Part shown: positions 47,993-55,816 of the stretch, piece after piece
How positions within the stretch are numbered: the stretch's first letter is position 1
Layout of the letters: each line of letters starts with the position of its first letter
Assembly (NCBI RefSeq): GCF_001613505.1
Contig: NZ_BDCM01000013.1
Coordinates: 124,001 to 188,000, forward strand
Source: Nocardia mikamii NBRC 108933
GTDB taxonomy: Bacteria; Actinomycetota; Actinomycetes; Mycobacteriales; Mycobacteriaceae
DNA: 64,000 nt
Direction: 5' to 3'
Notes under the pieces: model-generated
What the model was told of the DNA's origin: nothing
The model's database searches: none
What the model saw: the letters and a program-made list of their open reading frames with translations, nothing else
Made by a program: the position numbers and the translations under genes

Positions 47993-48879
47993 ACGGGCCC
48001 GCGCCGCAGTTTTCGGCGGACGGAGGCGTCCCGGCCGCCCCGTCGGCACCTGTCCCCTCGCCCCCGCTCGCCGCTGAGCGCTCGTCGGAAACGGTCGCCG
48101 CCACACTGCGGGTAGAGCACCTGACGTGCGGGCCGCGCGGCAGAGTGGTACTGGCAGATGCCGACTTCGACGTCCGTCCCGGTGAAGTGGTCGGCGTCGT
48201 CGGACCCAACGGCGCCGGAAAGTCCACGCTGCTACGCACCCTGGGCGGACTGCTGCGCCCGCGCCGAGGCCGCGTCCTGGTGAACGGCAGTGCGCTGCAT
48301 GCCCTCTCGGCGCGACGCCGGGCTCGGCTGGTCGCCATGGTCGGGCAGGACGACCAGCCGCCGGCGGATCTGTGCGCCGGCGAAGTGGTCGCCCTGGGGC
48401 GCACGCCGTATCTGCCGCCGTGGGGCGCGGGCAGCCCGGCCGAACGCCGCGCGGTCGGCGACGCCTTGGCGGTTGTCGATCTCGCCGGATTCGCCGATCG
48501 CCCGGTGCGGCGGATGTCCGGCGGTGAGCGGCAGCGGGTGCTGCTGGCCCGGGCCCTGGCGCAGGCGAGCCCGCTGCTGTTGCTCGACGAGCCGACCAAT
48601 CACCTGGACATCACCCACCGGCTCGCGCTCCTGGATCTGGTGCGGGGACTGGGCCGCACCGTCGTGGTCGCACTGCACGATCTGACCCTGGCCGACCGTT
48701 ACTGCGATCGGGTGCTGGTCGTGCACGACGGCTCCGCTTCGGACCTGCGCCCGCCACGGGAGGCGTTGAGTTCCGAGGTTCTCGCCACGGTCTTCGGTGT
48801 CCGGGCGGCCCGCGTGCGGCATCCGGAGACCGGCGCCACACATCTACTGCTGGAACCGCATTCGGAGGCTGCGCGATGA
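47989..48879 (+). CDS. btuD: Cobalamin ABC transporter ATP-binding protein
   Basis: A 296-residue ABC ATPase. After about 38 residues of Pro/Ala-rich lead come Walker A GPNGAGKST, Q-loop VAMVGQDDQPP, signature MSGGERQRVLLARALAQ, Walker B LLLLDEPTNHLD and the switch His in VVVALHDLTLADRYCD. It energises BtuC. The ATG overlaps the btuC stop codon (ATGA). Specificity for B12 follows from the riboswitch upstream of the operon. Confidence 0.93.
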   Translation: MNGPAPQFSADGGVPAAPSAPVPSPPLAAERSSETVAATLRVEHLTCGPRGRVVLADADFDVRPGEVVGVVGPNGAGKSTLLRTLGGLLRPRRGRVLVNGSALHALSARRRARLVAMVGQDDQPPADLCAGEVVALGRTPYLPPWGAGSPAERRAVGDALAVVDLAGFADRPVRRMSGGERQRVLLARALAQASPLLLLDEPTNHLDITHRLALLDLVRGLGRTVVVALHDLTLADRYCDRVLVVHDGSASDLRPPREALSSEVLATVFGVRAARVRHPETGATHLLLEPHSEAAR

Positions 48880-48940
48880 GGCGCCGGCACCGCCGCGAAC
48901 CCGGCAGCCGTAGTCCCGGACACCGTCGGAGGTAGACGAT

Positions 48941-49963
48941 ATGCAACTTCTGCGATGGCTCGCCATCGGATCGACCGTCGCGTCCTTGGTGGCGTGTGGC
49001 CCCGCGCAGTCCTCCGACGGCACTCTGACCCTCACCAATTGCGGTGAGCAGGTGCGCTTTCCGGCTCCGGCACAGCGCATGTTCGTCAACGACACCAATA
49101 TGGTCGCGATGACGCTGGCCTTGGGCGCACAGGATTCGGTGGCCGCGGTGGCCGGTCTGCAACAGGACGTCGCGACCTTGCGGCGGCACTACGGTGACGT
49201 CGTCGACCGGTTGGACAATGTCGCGCCGAGCTCGCCGTCCCGGGAGACGGTGCTGGCCCGGCGCCCCGATGTGATGGTGGCCGGCTGGAACTACGGCTAC
49301 AGCGAGGCCACCGATCTCACGCCGGATACGCTGCGCGCCAACGGTATCACGCCCTACATCCTCACCGAGAGCTGCCGCCCGCACGCCGGTCGGCGGCAAC
49401 GCGGCACCGTCGAGCCGTGGGCGGCGCTGCGCGCGGATCTGTCGAATCTGGGCGCGATCACCGGACACCCCGACCGGGCCACCGCACTCGTCGCCGACAT
49501 CGATACCCGCCTCCAGCGCTTGCGCGCCGCACCACGGGCCGCGACACCGCCGACCCTGTTCGTCTTCGACACCGCGAGCGAAACCATCTTCTCCAGTGGC
49601 AGATTCGGCGGCCCCCAGGCCGTCCTCGAGGCCGCCGGCGCACGCAACGCACTCGACGACGTGGCCGACACGTGGACGGCGGTGTCGTGGGAACGCCTGG
49701 CCGCCGCCGACCCGGACGCCCTCGTCTTCGTCGACTATCCGGGGCAGACCTTCGCCCAGAAGGTGGACGCCCTGCGCGCCAAACCCGGCATCAACCGGCT
49801 GCGCGCGGTGACCGAGCAACGGTTCCTCGATCTGCCCTATGTGCTCTGGACGTCGAGCCCGCTCAATATCGATGCCGCCGAGCAGGTGCGGGCACAACTC
49901 GAGCGGTGGAACATGCTGCCGCCTTCGGATATTCGGCCGGCATTCGACGACGCCGTGCGCTGA
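48941..49963 (+). CDS. btuF: Cobalamin-binding lipoprotein of the ABC transporter
   Basis: A 340-residue periplasmic-binding protein of the FecB/BtuF fold. The signal MQLLRWLAIGSTVASLVAC ends in lipobox LVAC. LTNCGEQVRFPAPAQRMFVNDTNMVAMTLALGAQDSVAAVAGL, VLARRPDVMVAGWNYGY, ANGITPYILTESC and WERLAAADPDALVFVDYPG are typical of PF01497 proteins. ATG 48941 has GGAGG 9 nt upstream; the gap to btuD is 61 bases. It completes btuCDF. Confidence 0.9.
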   Translation: MQLLRWLAIGSTVASLVACGPAQSSDGTLTLTNCGEQVRFPAPAQRMFVNDTNMVAMTLALGAQDSVAAVAGLQQDVATLRRHYGDVVDRLDNVAPSSPSRETVLARRPDVMVAGWNYGYSEATDLTPDTLRANGITPYILTESCRPHAGRRQRGTVEPWAALRADLSNLGAITGHPDRATALVADIDTRLQRLRAAPRAATPPTLFVFDTASETIFSSGRFGGPQAVLEAAGARNALDDVADTWTAVSWERLAAADPDALVFVDYPGQTFAQKVDALRAKPGINRLRAVTEQRFLDLPYVLWTSSPLNIDAAEQVRAQLERWNMLPPSDIRPAFDDAVR

Positions 49964-49972
49964 ACCGCCGGA

Positions 49973-51124
49973 TCACGGCATACCCATGGTCTGCTCGGAA
50001 TGCACCAGCCCGATGAACGGCACGATCTGCTGGGCGATCACGGTGTTGTATTCGCGCGGATGCTGCCGTGGATCGGCATGTCCGGTGCTGCGGGTCAGCA
50101 CCACCAGGAGGGTGCCGTCGACACCTCCGACGGTGTCGATCAGCGCACGATGGGTGTACTCGTCGTCCACGACGGTATCCCGGTACGGATTGTGCGGGCG
50201 GATGAAGACGACGGCCGGGCGGGCTTTGCCGGACGCCGGTTTCGCCAGCGCGCGCAGGTCGTCGATCGCGCCGCTGGCGACGATGGCCTTGAATTGATCC
50301 TCGATGAGGCCGTTGCTGGCGGCGTCGGTGTTGAAGATCTTCTGCCGCAGCACATCGGTGACCGTGCGGCCCAGCGACGCCATCCGGATTCCCGGCGGGT
50401 CGGAGCCGTAGTCGATGAATTGGTCACGGCGGGAATAGGTTTCCGCCAGCAGTCGCAGCCCCCGGCTCTCCCGTGTGCCGGGGAACCAGCCGAACCAGCG
50501 CAGCAGATCCTCACCCTGGTCCCGGCTTTCCGGCCGTACCGCGGCCAGGTCGACCGGCGTGCAATCCAGGATCACCCCGGACAGGGTGCGCGTGCTGTGG
50601 GTGTGGATGTGCTTGGCGATCTCGAGTGCGATCACCCCGCCCATGCTGTGGCCGACCAGCACCACCTTGTGGATACGGGCGGCCTCGGTGACGCGGATGA
50701 TCAGATCGCTGATGACCTTCGTGTCGATACCGGTGTTGTCGTAGCGCACCGCCCACACCGAGCCCAGTTGCCGCAGCGAGGGCAGGGCCCGTGCGGTATC
50801 GGAGGCGTCGAGCGAACCCAGGCCGACGAGGTCGAAGACCGCGGTATCGCGATCGCGATCGCTCGCCGCGGCCGGGCCCGAGATGGGCAGCACCGCAGGA
50901 TCGGTGCGCGCCAGCCGTGCCTGCTCGGGGGAAACGTCGTAGTGCCAATACTGCGCGAACACGACGAGTACGACGATCGGGACCAGCGCCGCCCGCAGCA
51001 GCACGCGCCGCGTCCGCCCCAGCGTCCGCGGGCGGTGCCCCACACGGGTTTCGGTCAGCCGGGCCCGCCGTCGCGCATCGTCGTAATCCGCGACCGTGGA
51101 AGGGTGCCGATCTCGCATGGACAT
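49973..51124 (-). CDS. Membrane-anchored alpha/beta hydrolase
   Basis: A 383-residue protein. A basic N-terminus is followed by one membrane helix (about 40-58, VLLRAALVPIVVLVVFAQYW), so the catalytic domain is probably outside the membrane. The hydrolase part has VFDLVGLGSLDASDTARALPSL, RYDNTGIDTKVISDLI, the nucleophile motif VVLVGHSMGGVIALEIAKHI, and the acid and His late in the chain (around DDEY and STGHADPRQHP). The substrate is unknown. ATG 51124 follows TACAGT-N8; ATG 51118 with GGTAGGG is an alternative. It is convergent with btuF. Confidence 0.85.
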   Translation of the reverse strand: MSMRDRHPSTVADYDDARRRARLTETRVGHRPRTLGRTRRVLLRAALVPIVVLVVFAQYWHYDVSPEQARLARTDPAVLPISGPAAASDRDRDTAVFDLVGLGSLDASDTARALPSLRQLGSVWAVRYDNTGIDTKVISDLIIRVTEAARIHKVVLVGHSMGGVIALEIAKHIHTHSTRTLSGVILDCTPVDLAAVRPESRDQGEDLLRWFGWFPGTRESRGLRLLAETYSRRDQFIDYGSDPPGIRMASLGRTVTDVLRQKIFNTDAASNGLIEDQFKAIVASGAIDDLRALAKPASGKARPAVVFIRPHNPYRDTVVDDEYTHRALIDTVGGVDGTLLVVLTRSTGHADPRQHPREYNTVIAQQIVPFIGLVHSEQTMGMP

Positions 51125-51197
51125 CCCTACCCACTGTAAGGGCGTTCGCGAGCGGCGCATCCGTTCCGCGGCGCGCCACGGTGATATCCGCCGTCGA

Positions 51198-51536
51198 TTA
51201 CCGCTGGTCGTCGAGGAGGTGGCGGGGTGCGGCCTGGCGCCAGGAATCGAGGATGATCGCCTCCAATTCGGCCCGGTCGTCCAGGGCGGCCAGCCGGGCG
51301 CGCACCCACGCGTTACCGGCCTCGTGCGTGGCGATCCAGAATTTCCCGGGCTCGGCCACGACCAGTTCGTCGCGGTCGACGATCGGGCAGCGCACCGCGA
51401 TCGAGGTCTCGGCCTCGGGCAGTGTCAGAAACAGCTTGCCCGCGACCCGGAAAGTGGGCATCCCCCAGGCGAATTGCTCCGATGTCTCGGGCAGCGACAG
51501 GGCATAGTCGCGGGCATCCTCCCCGGTTGCGCTCAT
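51198..51536 (-). CDS. MmcQ/YjbR-family protein
   Basis: A 112-residue protein: ARDYALSLPETSEQFAWGMPTFRVAGKLFLTLPEAETSIAVRCPIVDRDELVVAEPGKFWIATHEAGNAWVRARLAALDDRAELEAIILDSWRQAAPRHL. This is the MmcQ/YjbR fold, a small alpha/beta domain proposed to bind DNA; its function is not settled. ATG 51536 is chosen from the domain start; CAGGAT lies seven bases upstream. It precedes bioD on the same strand with 58 bases between. Confidence 0.88.
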   Translation of the reverse strand: MSATGEDARDYALSLPETSEQFAWGMPTFRVAGKLFLTLPEAETSIAVRCPIVDRDELVVAEPGKFWIATHEAGNAWVRARLAALDDRAELEAIILDSWRQAAPRHLLDDQR

Positions 51537-51593
51537 GTCCCGCATCCTGCCAGGCCCCACCGACACGAACGGGGCCTCGCCGCGGCGGGCGGC

Positions 51594-52274
51594 TCAGCCG
51601 AGGTAGCGGCGAACCCAGTCGGCGTGGAACCACCCGGAGGCGGTGTCGGCGAATCGCTCGGGCAGCCACTGTCCGGCACCCTCGGGAATCACCCCGACCA
51701 CCTCGGTACCGGTGACCTCCGGCAGATCGGTGCGGTTGCATTCGGACGCGAGATCCGGTGCGCTCGGCCAGGATCCGATGACCAGGCCCGCGCACCGCAC
51801 CCCCGCGGCGGCGAGGGCCCGGGTGGTGAGTTCGCTGTGGTTGAGGGTGCCCAGTCCCGCGGCAGCGACCACCAGCACCGGCGCGTCCAATTTCTGTGCC
51901 AGGTCGAGCAGCGTGAACTCCCCGACTCGAACGAGCAGGCCGCCCGCTCCCTCGATCAGGGTGAGGTCGGCATCGGCCAGCGAGTCGATTCCGGCCACCG
52001 TCTCACCGAGGGTGAGCAGCGGTTGCCCGCAGCGGCGAGCGGCGGTGTCGGGGGCCAGCGGTTCGGGATAGCGGGCCAGTTCGAGCGTGCGGGTCACACC
52101 CGCCAGCCGCTCGATCACCGCGAGGTCGCCGGCTTCGCCCGGAGCCACGCCGGTCTGTGCGGGTTTGCACACCGCGACCGTGCGCCCGGCCGAGCGCGCC
52201 GCCGCGGCCAGCGCGGCCGTGACGACGGTCTTCCCGACGTCGGTCGAGGTGCCCGTCACGATCAACCTGCTCAT
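51594..52274 (-). CDS. bioD: Dethiobiotin synthetase
   Basis: A 226-residue P-loop enzyme closing the ureido ring of dethiobiotin with CO2 and ATP. It begins MSRLIVTGTSTDVGKTVVTAALA (Walker A) and continues VAVCKPAQTGVAPGEAGDLAVIERLAG, DLTLIEGAGGLLVRVGE, DAPVLVVAAAGLGTLNHSELTTRAL and ECNRTDLPEVTGTEVVGVIPEGAGQ. ATG 52274 has AGGAG about 11 nt upstream. It follows bioF by 32 bases, so BioQ control at bioF should include it. Confidence 0.96.
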   Translation of the reverse strand: MSRLIVTGTSTDVGKTVVTAALAAAARSAGRTVAVCKPAQTGVAPGEAGDLAVIERLAGVTRTLELARYPEPLAPDTAARRCGQPLLTLGETVAGIDSLADADLTLIEGAGGLLVRVGEFTLLDLAQKLDAPVLVVAAAGLGTLNHSELTTRALAAAGVRCAGLVIGSWPSAPDLASECNRTDLPEVTGTEVVGVIPEGAGQWLPERFADTASGWFHADWVRRYLG

Positions 52275-52306
52275 ATCGCCTCGCTCCTGTCGTTTGCTCG
52301 CATCAC

Positions 52307-53455
52307 TCAGGCGGCCCGCGGATCCCGCGCCGCGGTCAGCACCTCGTCCAGCACCGTGGCGATGGTCCGCATCTCCGCGTCGGTGAGGTCGGCACGCGCG
52401 GTCAACCGCAGCCGCGAGGTGCCCTCCGGCACCGACGGCGGCCGGAAACATCCCACGCTCAGACCGCGCGCCCGGCACTGTTGCGCGGCGTCGAAGGCCA
52501 CCTGCGCCTGCCCGAGCACCACCGAGACGACCGCCGAATCCGGTTGCGGCACACCGGCGATGCGGGCGATATCGGCGGCCCGGGCGAGGACTCGCCCGCC
52601 CAGCTCCGGTTCCTTGCGCAGCAACCGCAACGCCGCATGAGCGGCGCCCACCGCGGCGGGCGCCAATCCGGTGTCGAAGATGAAGGTGCGCGCGGTATCG
52701 ATGAGGTGGGCGCGTACCCGCTCGTCGCAGAGCACGATTCCGCCTTGCGCCGCAAGCGCTTTCGACAGAGTGGCGGTGACGATCAGATCCGGTTGCCCGG
52801 CCAGGCCGAGTTCGTGCACCAGACCGCGGCCGCCGTCGCCCCGCACGCCGATGCCGTGCGCCTCGTCGACGATCAGCACGGCACCGTTCGCGCGCACCAC
52901 CCGATGCAGGTCGGTCAGCGGCGCGAGGTCGCCGTCGGCGCTGAACACCGAATCGGTGAGCACCAGCGCACGGTCCTCCGTCCGCTGTGACAGCAGCCGG
53001 TCGACGGCCTCGACATCGCGATGCGGCGCGATCTCCACCCGTGCCCGCGAGAGCCGGCAGGCGTCGACCAGCGAGGCGTGGCTGCCGGCGTCGGAGACCA
53101 CCAGCGCGCCGCGGCCGGCCAGTGCGGTGACGACACCGAGGTTGGCGGCATAGCCGGAGGCGAAGACCAGGCCCGACTGCGCCCCCACGAAGTCGGCCAG
53201 GTCGGACTCGAAGTCCTCGTGGGCGACGGTGGTGCCGGTGACCAGCCGCGATCCGGTCGCGCCGGCGCCCCAGGTCCGGACCGCCTCGACCGCGCCCGCG
53301 ATCACCTCGGGGTGGCGCGACAGGCCCAGGTAGTCGTTGGAGGCGAGGTCGATGAGATCGCTGTGCGCCGGTCGCGCCCGCAACTGCCGCCGCAACCCGG
53401 CGCGCACCCGGTCACCCGCACGCTCGTCCAACCAGCTCAACGGATCCTCGTTCAC
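52307..53455 (-). CDS. bioF: 8-amino-7-oxononanoate synthase
   Basis: A 382-residue PLP enzyme joining alanine with pimeloyl thioester. Segments are DLASNDYLGLSRHPEVI, GAGATGSRLVTGTTVAHEDFESDLADFVGAQSGLVFASGYAANLG, SDAGSHASLVDACRLS, VLIVDEAHGIGVRGDGGRGLVHE and the Schiff-base Lys in TATLSKALAAQGG. GTG 53455 follows TATGCT-N8 (53469-53464) without a Shine-Dalgarno sequence, and a BioQ box lies just upstream. The enclosing frame runs to 53956 but that part is antisense to another gene. Confidence 0.96.
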   Translation of the reverse strand: MNEDPLSWLDERAGDRVRAGLRRQLRARPAHSDLIDLASNDYLGLSRHPEVIAGAVEAVRTWGAGATGSRLVTGTTVAHEDFESDLADFVGAQSGLVFASGYAANLGVVTALAGRGALVVSDAGSHASLVDACRLSRARVEIAPHRDVEAVDRLLSQRTEDRALVLTDSVFSADGDLAPLTDLHRVVRANGAVLIVDEAHGIGVRGDGGRGLVHELGLAGQPDLIVTATLSKALAAQGGIVLCDERVRAHLIDTARTFIFDTGLAPAAVGAAHAALRLLRKEPELGGRVLARAADIARIAGVPQPDSAVVSVVLGQAQVAFDAAQQCRARGLSVGCFRPPSVPEGTSRLRLTARADLTDAEMRTIATVLDEVLTAARDPRAA

Positions 53456-53463
53456 AGCTCGGA

Positions 53464-53484
53464 AGCATACTTGAACGCCGTTCA
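53464..53484 (-). promoter_or_regulatory. BioQ box and promoter of bioFD
   Basis: TGAAC-GGC-GTTCA on the minus strand (53484-53472) lies two bases upstream of TATGCT (53469-53464), the -10 element of bioF. The spacing puts the box between the -35 and -10 regions. Confidence 0.7.
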
Positions 53485-53535
53485 GGACGGTGGCGGCGGG
53501 GGCGGTCGCGGTTCTCGCCGCAGGTGGCGGACCGG

Positions 53536-54762
53536 TCAGGCCGGCGGCGTCCAGTCGAGGGCGCGCGCGAAGGCGCGCGGCATCGCCCAGCCGGGCATCA
53601 GCCGCAGCGCGGTGTCGCGGGCACGCACCGCGGGCGTCCACGACCATTGCGCGACCGTTCCGATCCGCCGGGAACGATGGGCGAGGGCCCGGGTGCGCGG
53701 GCGCCGCAGCGCGTCGTAGTGGCGCAGCGCGTCGTCGATCTCGCCGTCGCCGAGCAGCGCGGCCAGGGTGACCGCATCCTCGAGGGCGAGGTTCGCGCCC
53801 TGGCCCATGTTCGGCGTCATGGCGTGCGCGGCGTCGCCGAGCAGCGCGACGCGCCCGCGGACGAACGTCGGCAGATCGGGCAGTTGGTAGATGTCGTGGC
53901 GCATCACCGAATCCGGCGACACCGCACCCAGTAGCCGTGGAACCGGATCGGGCCACTCGCCGAAACGTCGCCGCACTTCGGCGAATTCGCCGCCGGACGC
54001 GCGCTCGCCTTCGTCCGCGTTCACCGCACCGAACATGTACACCCGGTGGTCGGCGAGCGGGACGATGCCGAAAATCTCACCGCTGCCCCAGATCTGGCCG
54101 CCCTGGCGAAGGTCGGGCAACGGTTCGGTGATCATCCGCCAGGCGGTGTATCCGGCATAGCGGGGTGGGCGGGCGCGCGGACAGACCGCGGTCCGCACGA
54201 CACTGCGCAGGCCGTCGGCACCGATCACGAGATCCGCGGTCTCCGCTCCCCCGCTGTGCAGAACGGGCACCGCCGGCGAGGCATGTCCACCCGCTGGACG
54301 CTCGTGCCCGGCTATACCGCCGTCCCGCACGGATCCGGGCCCGGCGTCGGCTGTCCCCCAATGGTCTTCGATGTCGACCCCGGTCACGGTGACTCCCAGG
54401 CGCAGACGGTCCGCGCCGAGGGCCGTGCGCAGGATGTCGAACAGATCCGCGCGATGGACCGCTACCACCGGGCCGTACCGGTCGGCCAATTTCTCGGTGT
54501 CGGTGCGGGTCAGCCAGCGGCCGGAGCGGTCACGGATTCCGCCCTCGGTCTCGGCCATCGCGCGCGAGCGCACCTCCGGGCCCATGCCGATCGCATCGAG
54601 CGCGCGTAACCCGTTGGGCCACAGGGTCAGTCCCGATCCGACCTCGCCGACGGCGGCGGCTCGCTCCCAGACCTGGACGTCGTGTCCGCGCCGATGCAAC
54701 GCGATCGCGGCGGCCATACCGCCGATTCCCCCGCCGACGACGATCACTCGCAGTGCCCGCAT
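53536..54762 (-). CDS. FAD-dependent aromatic-ring monooxygenase
   Basis: A 408-residue flavoprotein of the PHBH fold. The FAD-binding start is RVIVVGGGIGGMAAAIALHRRGHDVQVWERA, then VGSGLTLWPNGLRALDAIG, AVHRADLFDILRTAL, the DG motif LVIGADGLRSVVRTAV and the second FAD motif GRVALLGDAAHAMTPNMGQGANLALEDAVTLAALL. Such enzymes hydroxylate aromatic or polycyclic substrates. ATG 54762 has GAGGAG five bases upstream. It sits between bioF and bioA with a methyltransferase gene but is not a known biotin enzyme. Confidence 0.92.
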   Translation of the reverse strand: MRALRVIVVGGGIGGMAAAIALHRRGHDVQVWERAAAVGEVGSGLTLWPNGLRALDAIGMGPEVRSRAMAETEGGIRDRSGRWLTRTDTEKLADRYGPVVAVHRADLFDILRTALGADRLRLGVTVTGVDIEDHWGTADAGPGSVRDGGIAGHERPAGGHASPAVPVLHSGGAETADLVIGADGLRSVVRTAVCPRARPPRYAGYTAWRMITEPLPDLRQGGQIWGSGEIFGIVPLADHRVYMFGAVNADEGERASGGEFAEVRRRFGEWPDPVPRLLGAVSPDSVMRHDIYQLPDLPTFVRGRVALLGDAAHAMTPNMGQGANLALEDAVTLAALLGDGEIDDALRHYDALRRPRTRALAHRSRRIGTVAQWSWTPAVRARDTALRLMPGWAMPRAFARALDWTPPA

Positions 54763-54823
54763 CCCCACTCCTCGGCTCTAGGCGTCGGCGTCCAGCCAAA
54801 CACACCGCGCCCACCGCCGCAGG

Positions 54824-55669
54824 TCAGCCGCCGATGCGCGCATGTGCCAGTCGGCACAGATCCACCGGTTGCAGCGCATCGGCCCGCTCCCACCAGCCCG
54901 CCGGTACGGCCGCCCGGTGGCTGATGTGCTCGACCTCGGCGAATTCGTACCGGTGCAGGAGGTCGTCGAGGGTTTCCGGGGTGAAGGTGCTCAGCCACGG
55001 TTCGCCCTGCGCGCTGGTGACGGGCTGGACGGATGCGGCGTAGGCGTGCCCGTTGCCGTCGCGCAGTGCCGGATCGAGCATGTACTCCATCACCAGTTCC
55101 GAACCCGGGGCCAGACCGGACAGGGCGGCCAGCGTGTCACCGATCGCCTCGGCGGTGAGATACATGCTGACCCCGAGCCAGCTGACCACGGCCGGACGTT
55201 CACGGTCGAATCCGGCATCGGCCAATTGCCGTGGCAATTCGTCGCATTCGAAATCTACGGGTACGAAAATCACCTCGCCGACCGGCTGGATATCGCCGAT
55301 GTCGAGGATTTCCCTTTTCCACCGCTGGGTGCCGGGATGGTCGACCTCGAATACCCGGACTCCTTCGGCCGGACCGCGATATCCGAAACTGTCGAGGCCC
55401 GCACCGAGAACGACATATTGCGCTGCGGCCGACTCGGCGAGGCGCTGTTCGACCCAGTGGCTGCGCACCGTCGCCTGCGCCCGGACCGCGGCGAGCAGCG
55501 GATGGTCGCCGTGGTGCAGGTGGTAGCCGATGAGCTCCTCCGCATGCGGGCCGAGCAGGGCGGAGGCCATGGTATCGCGGAACAGACAGGGCTCGCTGTC
55601 GATCAGCAGGTGGGCCGCGCGAGCCGCGGCCGCCATCATCGCCGTGCGGCTGGGTTCGGTGCCGATCAT
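54824..55669 (-). CDS. SAM-dependent methyltransferase, TIGR00027/LCMT-like family
   Basis: A 281-residue enzyme: SRTAMMAAAARAAHLLIDSEPCLFRDTMASALLG, QYVVLGAGLDSFGYRGP (SAM loop), VFEVDHPGTQRWKREIL, VPVDFECDELPRQLADAGFDRERPAVVSWLGVSMYLT and SELVMEYML. This is the leucine carboxyl methyltransferase-like family that is expanded in mycobacteria and Nocardia and often acts on polyketides. ATG 55669 has AAAGGG six bases upstream. A promoter region with low GC and two palindromes lies upstream, suggesting its own control. A role in biotin precursor methylation (BioC-like) is conceivable but unsupported. Confidence 0.88.
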   Translation of the reverse strand: MIGTEPSRTAMMAAAARAAHLLIDSEPCLFRDTMASALLGPHAEELIGYHLHHGDHPLLAAVRAQATVRSHWVEQRLAESAAAQYVVLGAGLDSFGYRGPAEGVRVFEVDHPGTQRWKREILDIGDIQPVGEVIFVPVDFECDELPRQLADAGFDRERPAVVSWLGVSMYLTAEAIGDTLAALSGLAPGSELVMEYMLDPALRDGNGHAYAASVQPVTSAQGEPWLSTFTPETLDDLLHRYEFAEVEHISHRAAVPAGWWERADALQPVDLCRLAHARIGG

Positions 55670-55694
55670 CGAATTCCCTTTCACCGTGCTGGGA

Positions 55695-55713
55695 CCCGGT
55701 GGATATCACCGGG
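55695..55713. promoter_or_regulatory. 19-nt palindrome in the leader of the methyltransferase gene
   Basis: CCCGGTG-GATAT-CACCGGG is a perfect 7-5-7 inverted repeat about 10 bases downstream of a -10 candidate (TATCAT, 55728-55723) and about 15 bases before the ribosome binding site. It may be an operator or an RNA hairpin. Confidence 0.45.
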
Positions 55714-55773
55714 CGAATGCCGATGATAGACAGGAATTTTCGCGCTCGCCGTCACCATATCACACGAAAATAA

Positions 55774-55784
55774 ATATCCGATAT
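55774..55784. promoter_or_regulatory. ATATC-C-GATAT palindrome in an A/T-rich patch
   Basis: A perfect 5-1-5 inverted repeat within the only clearly A/T-rich patch of the region (55755-55786), upstream of the methyltransferase promoter and just past the bioA stop codon. It could be a regulator site; nothing identifies the protein. Confidence 0.3.
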
Positions 55785-55816
55785 ACGACGAACGGCGGGC
55801 CGGAAGGGAATTCGGC

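Noticed and set aside
53456..53956. N-terminal extension of bioF
   Set aside because: The frame is open but the added residues are antisense to the monooxygenase gene; the BioQ box and -10 element lie directly before GTG 53455.
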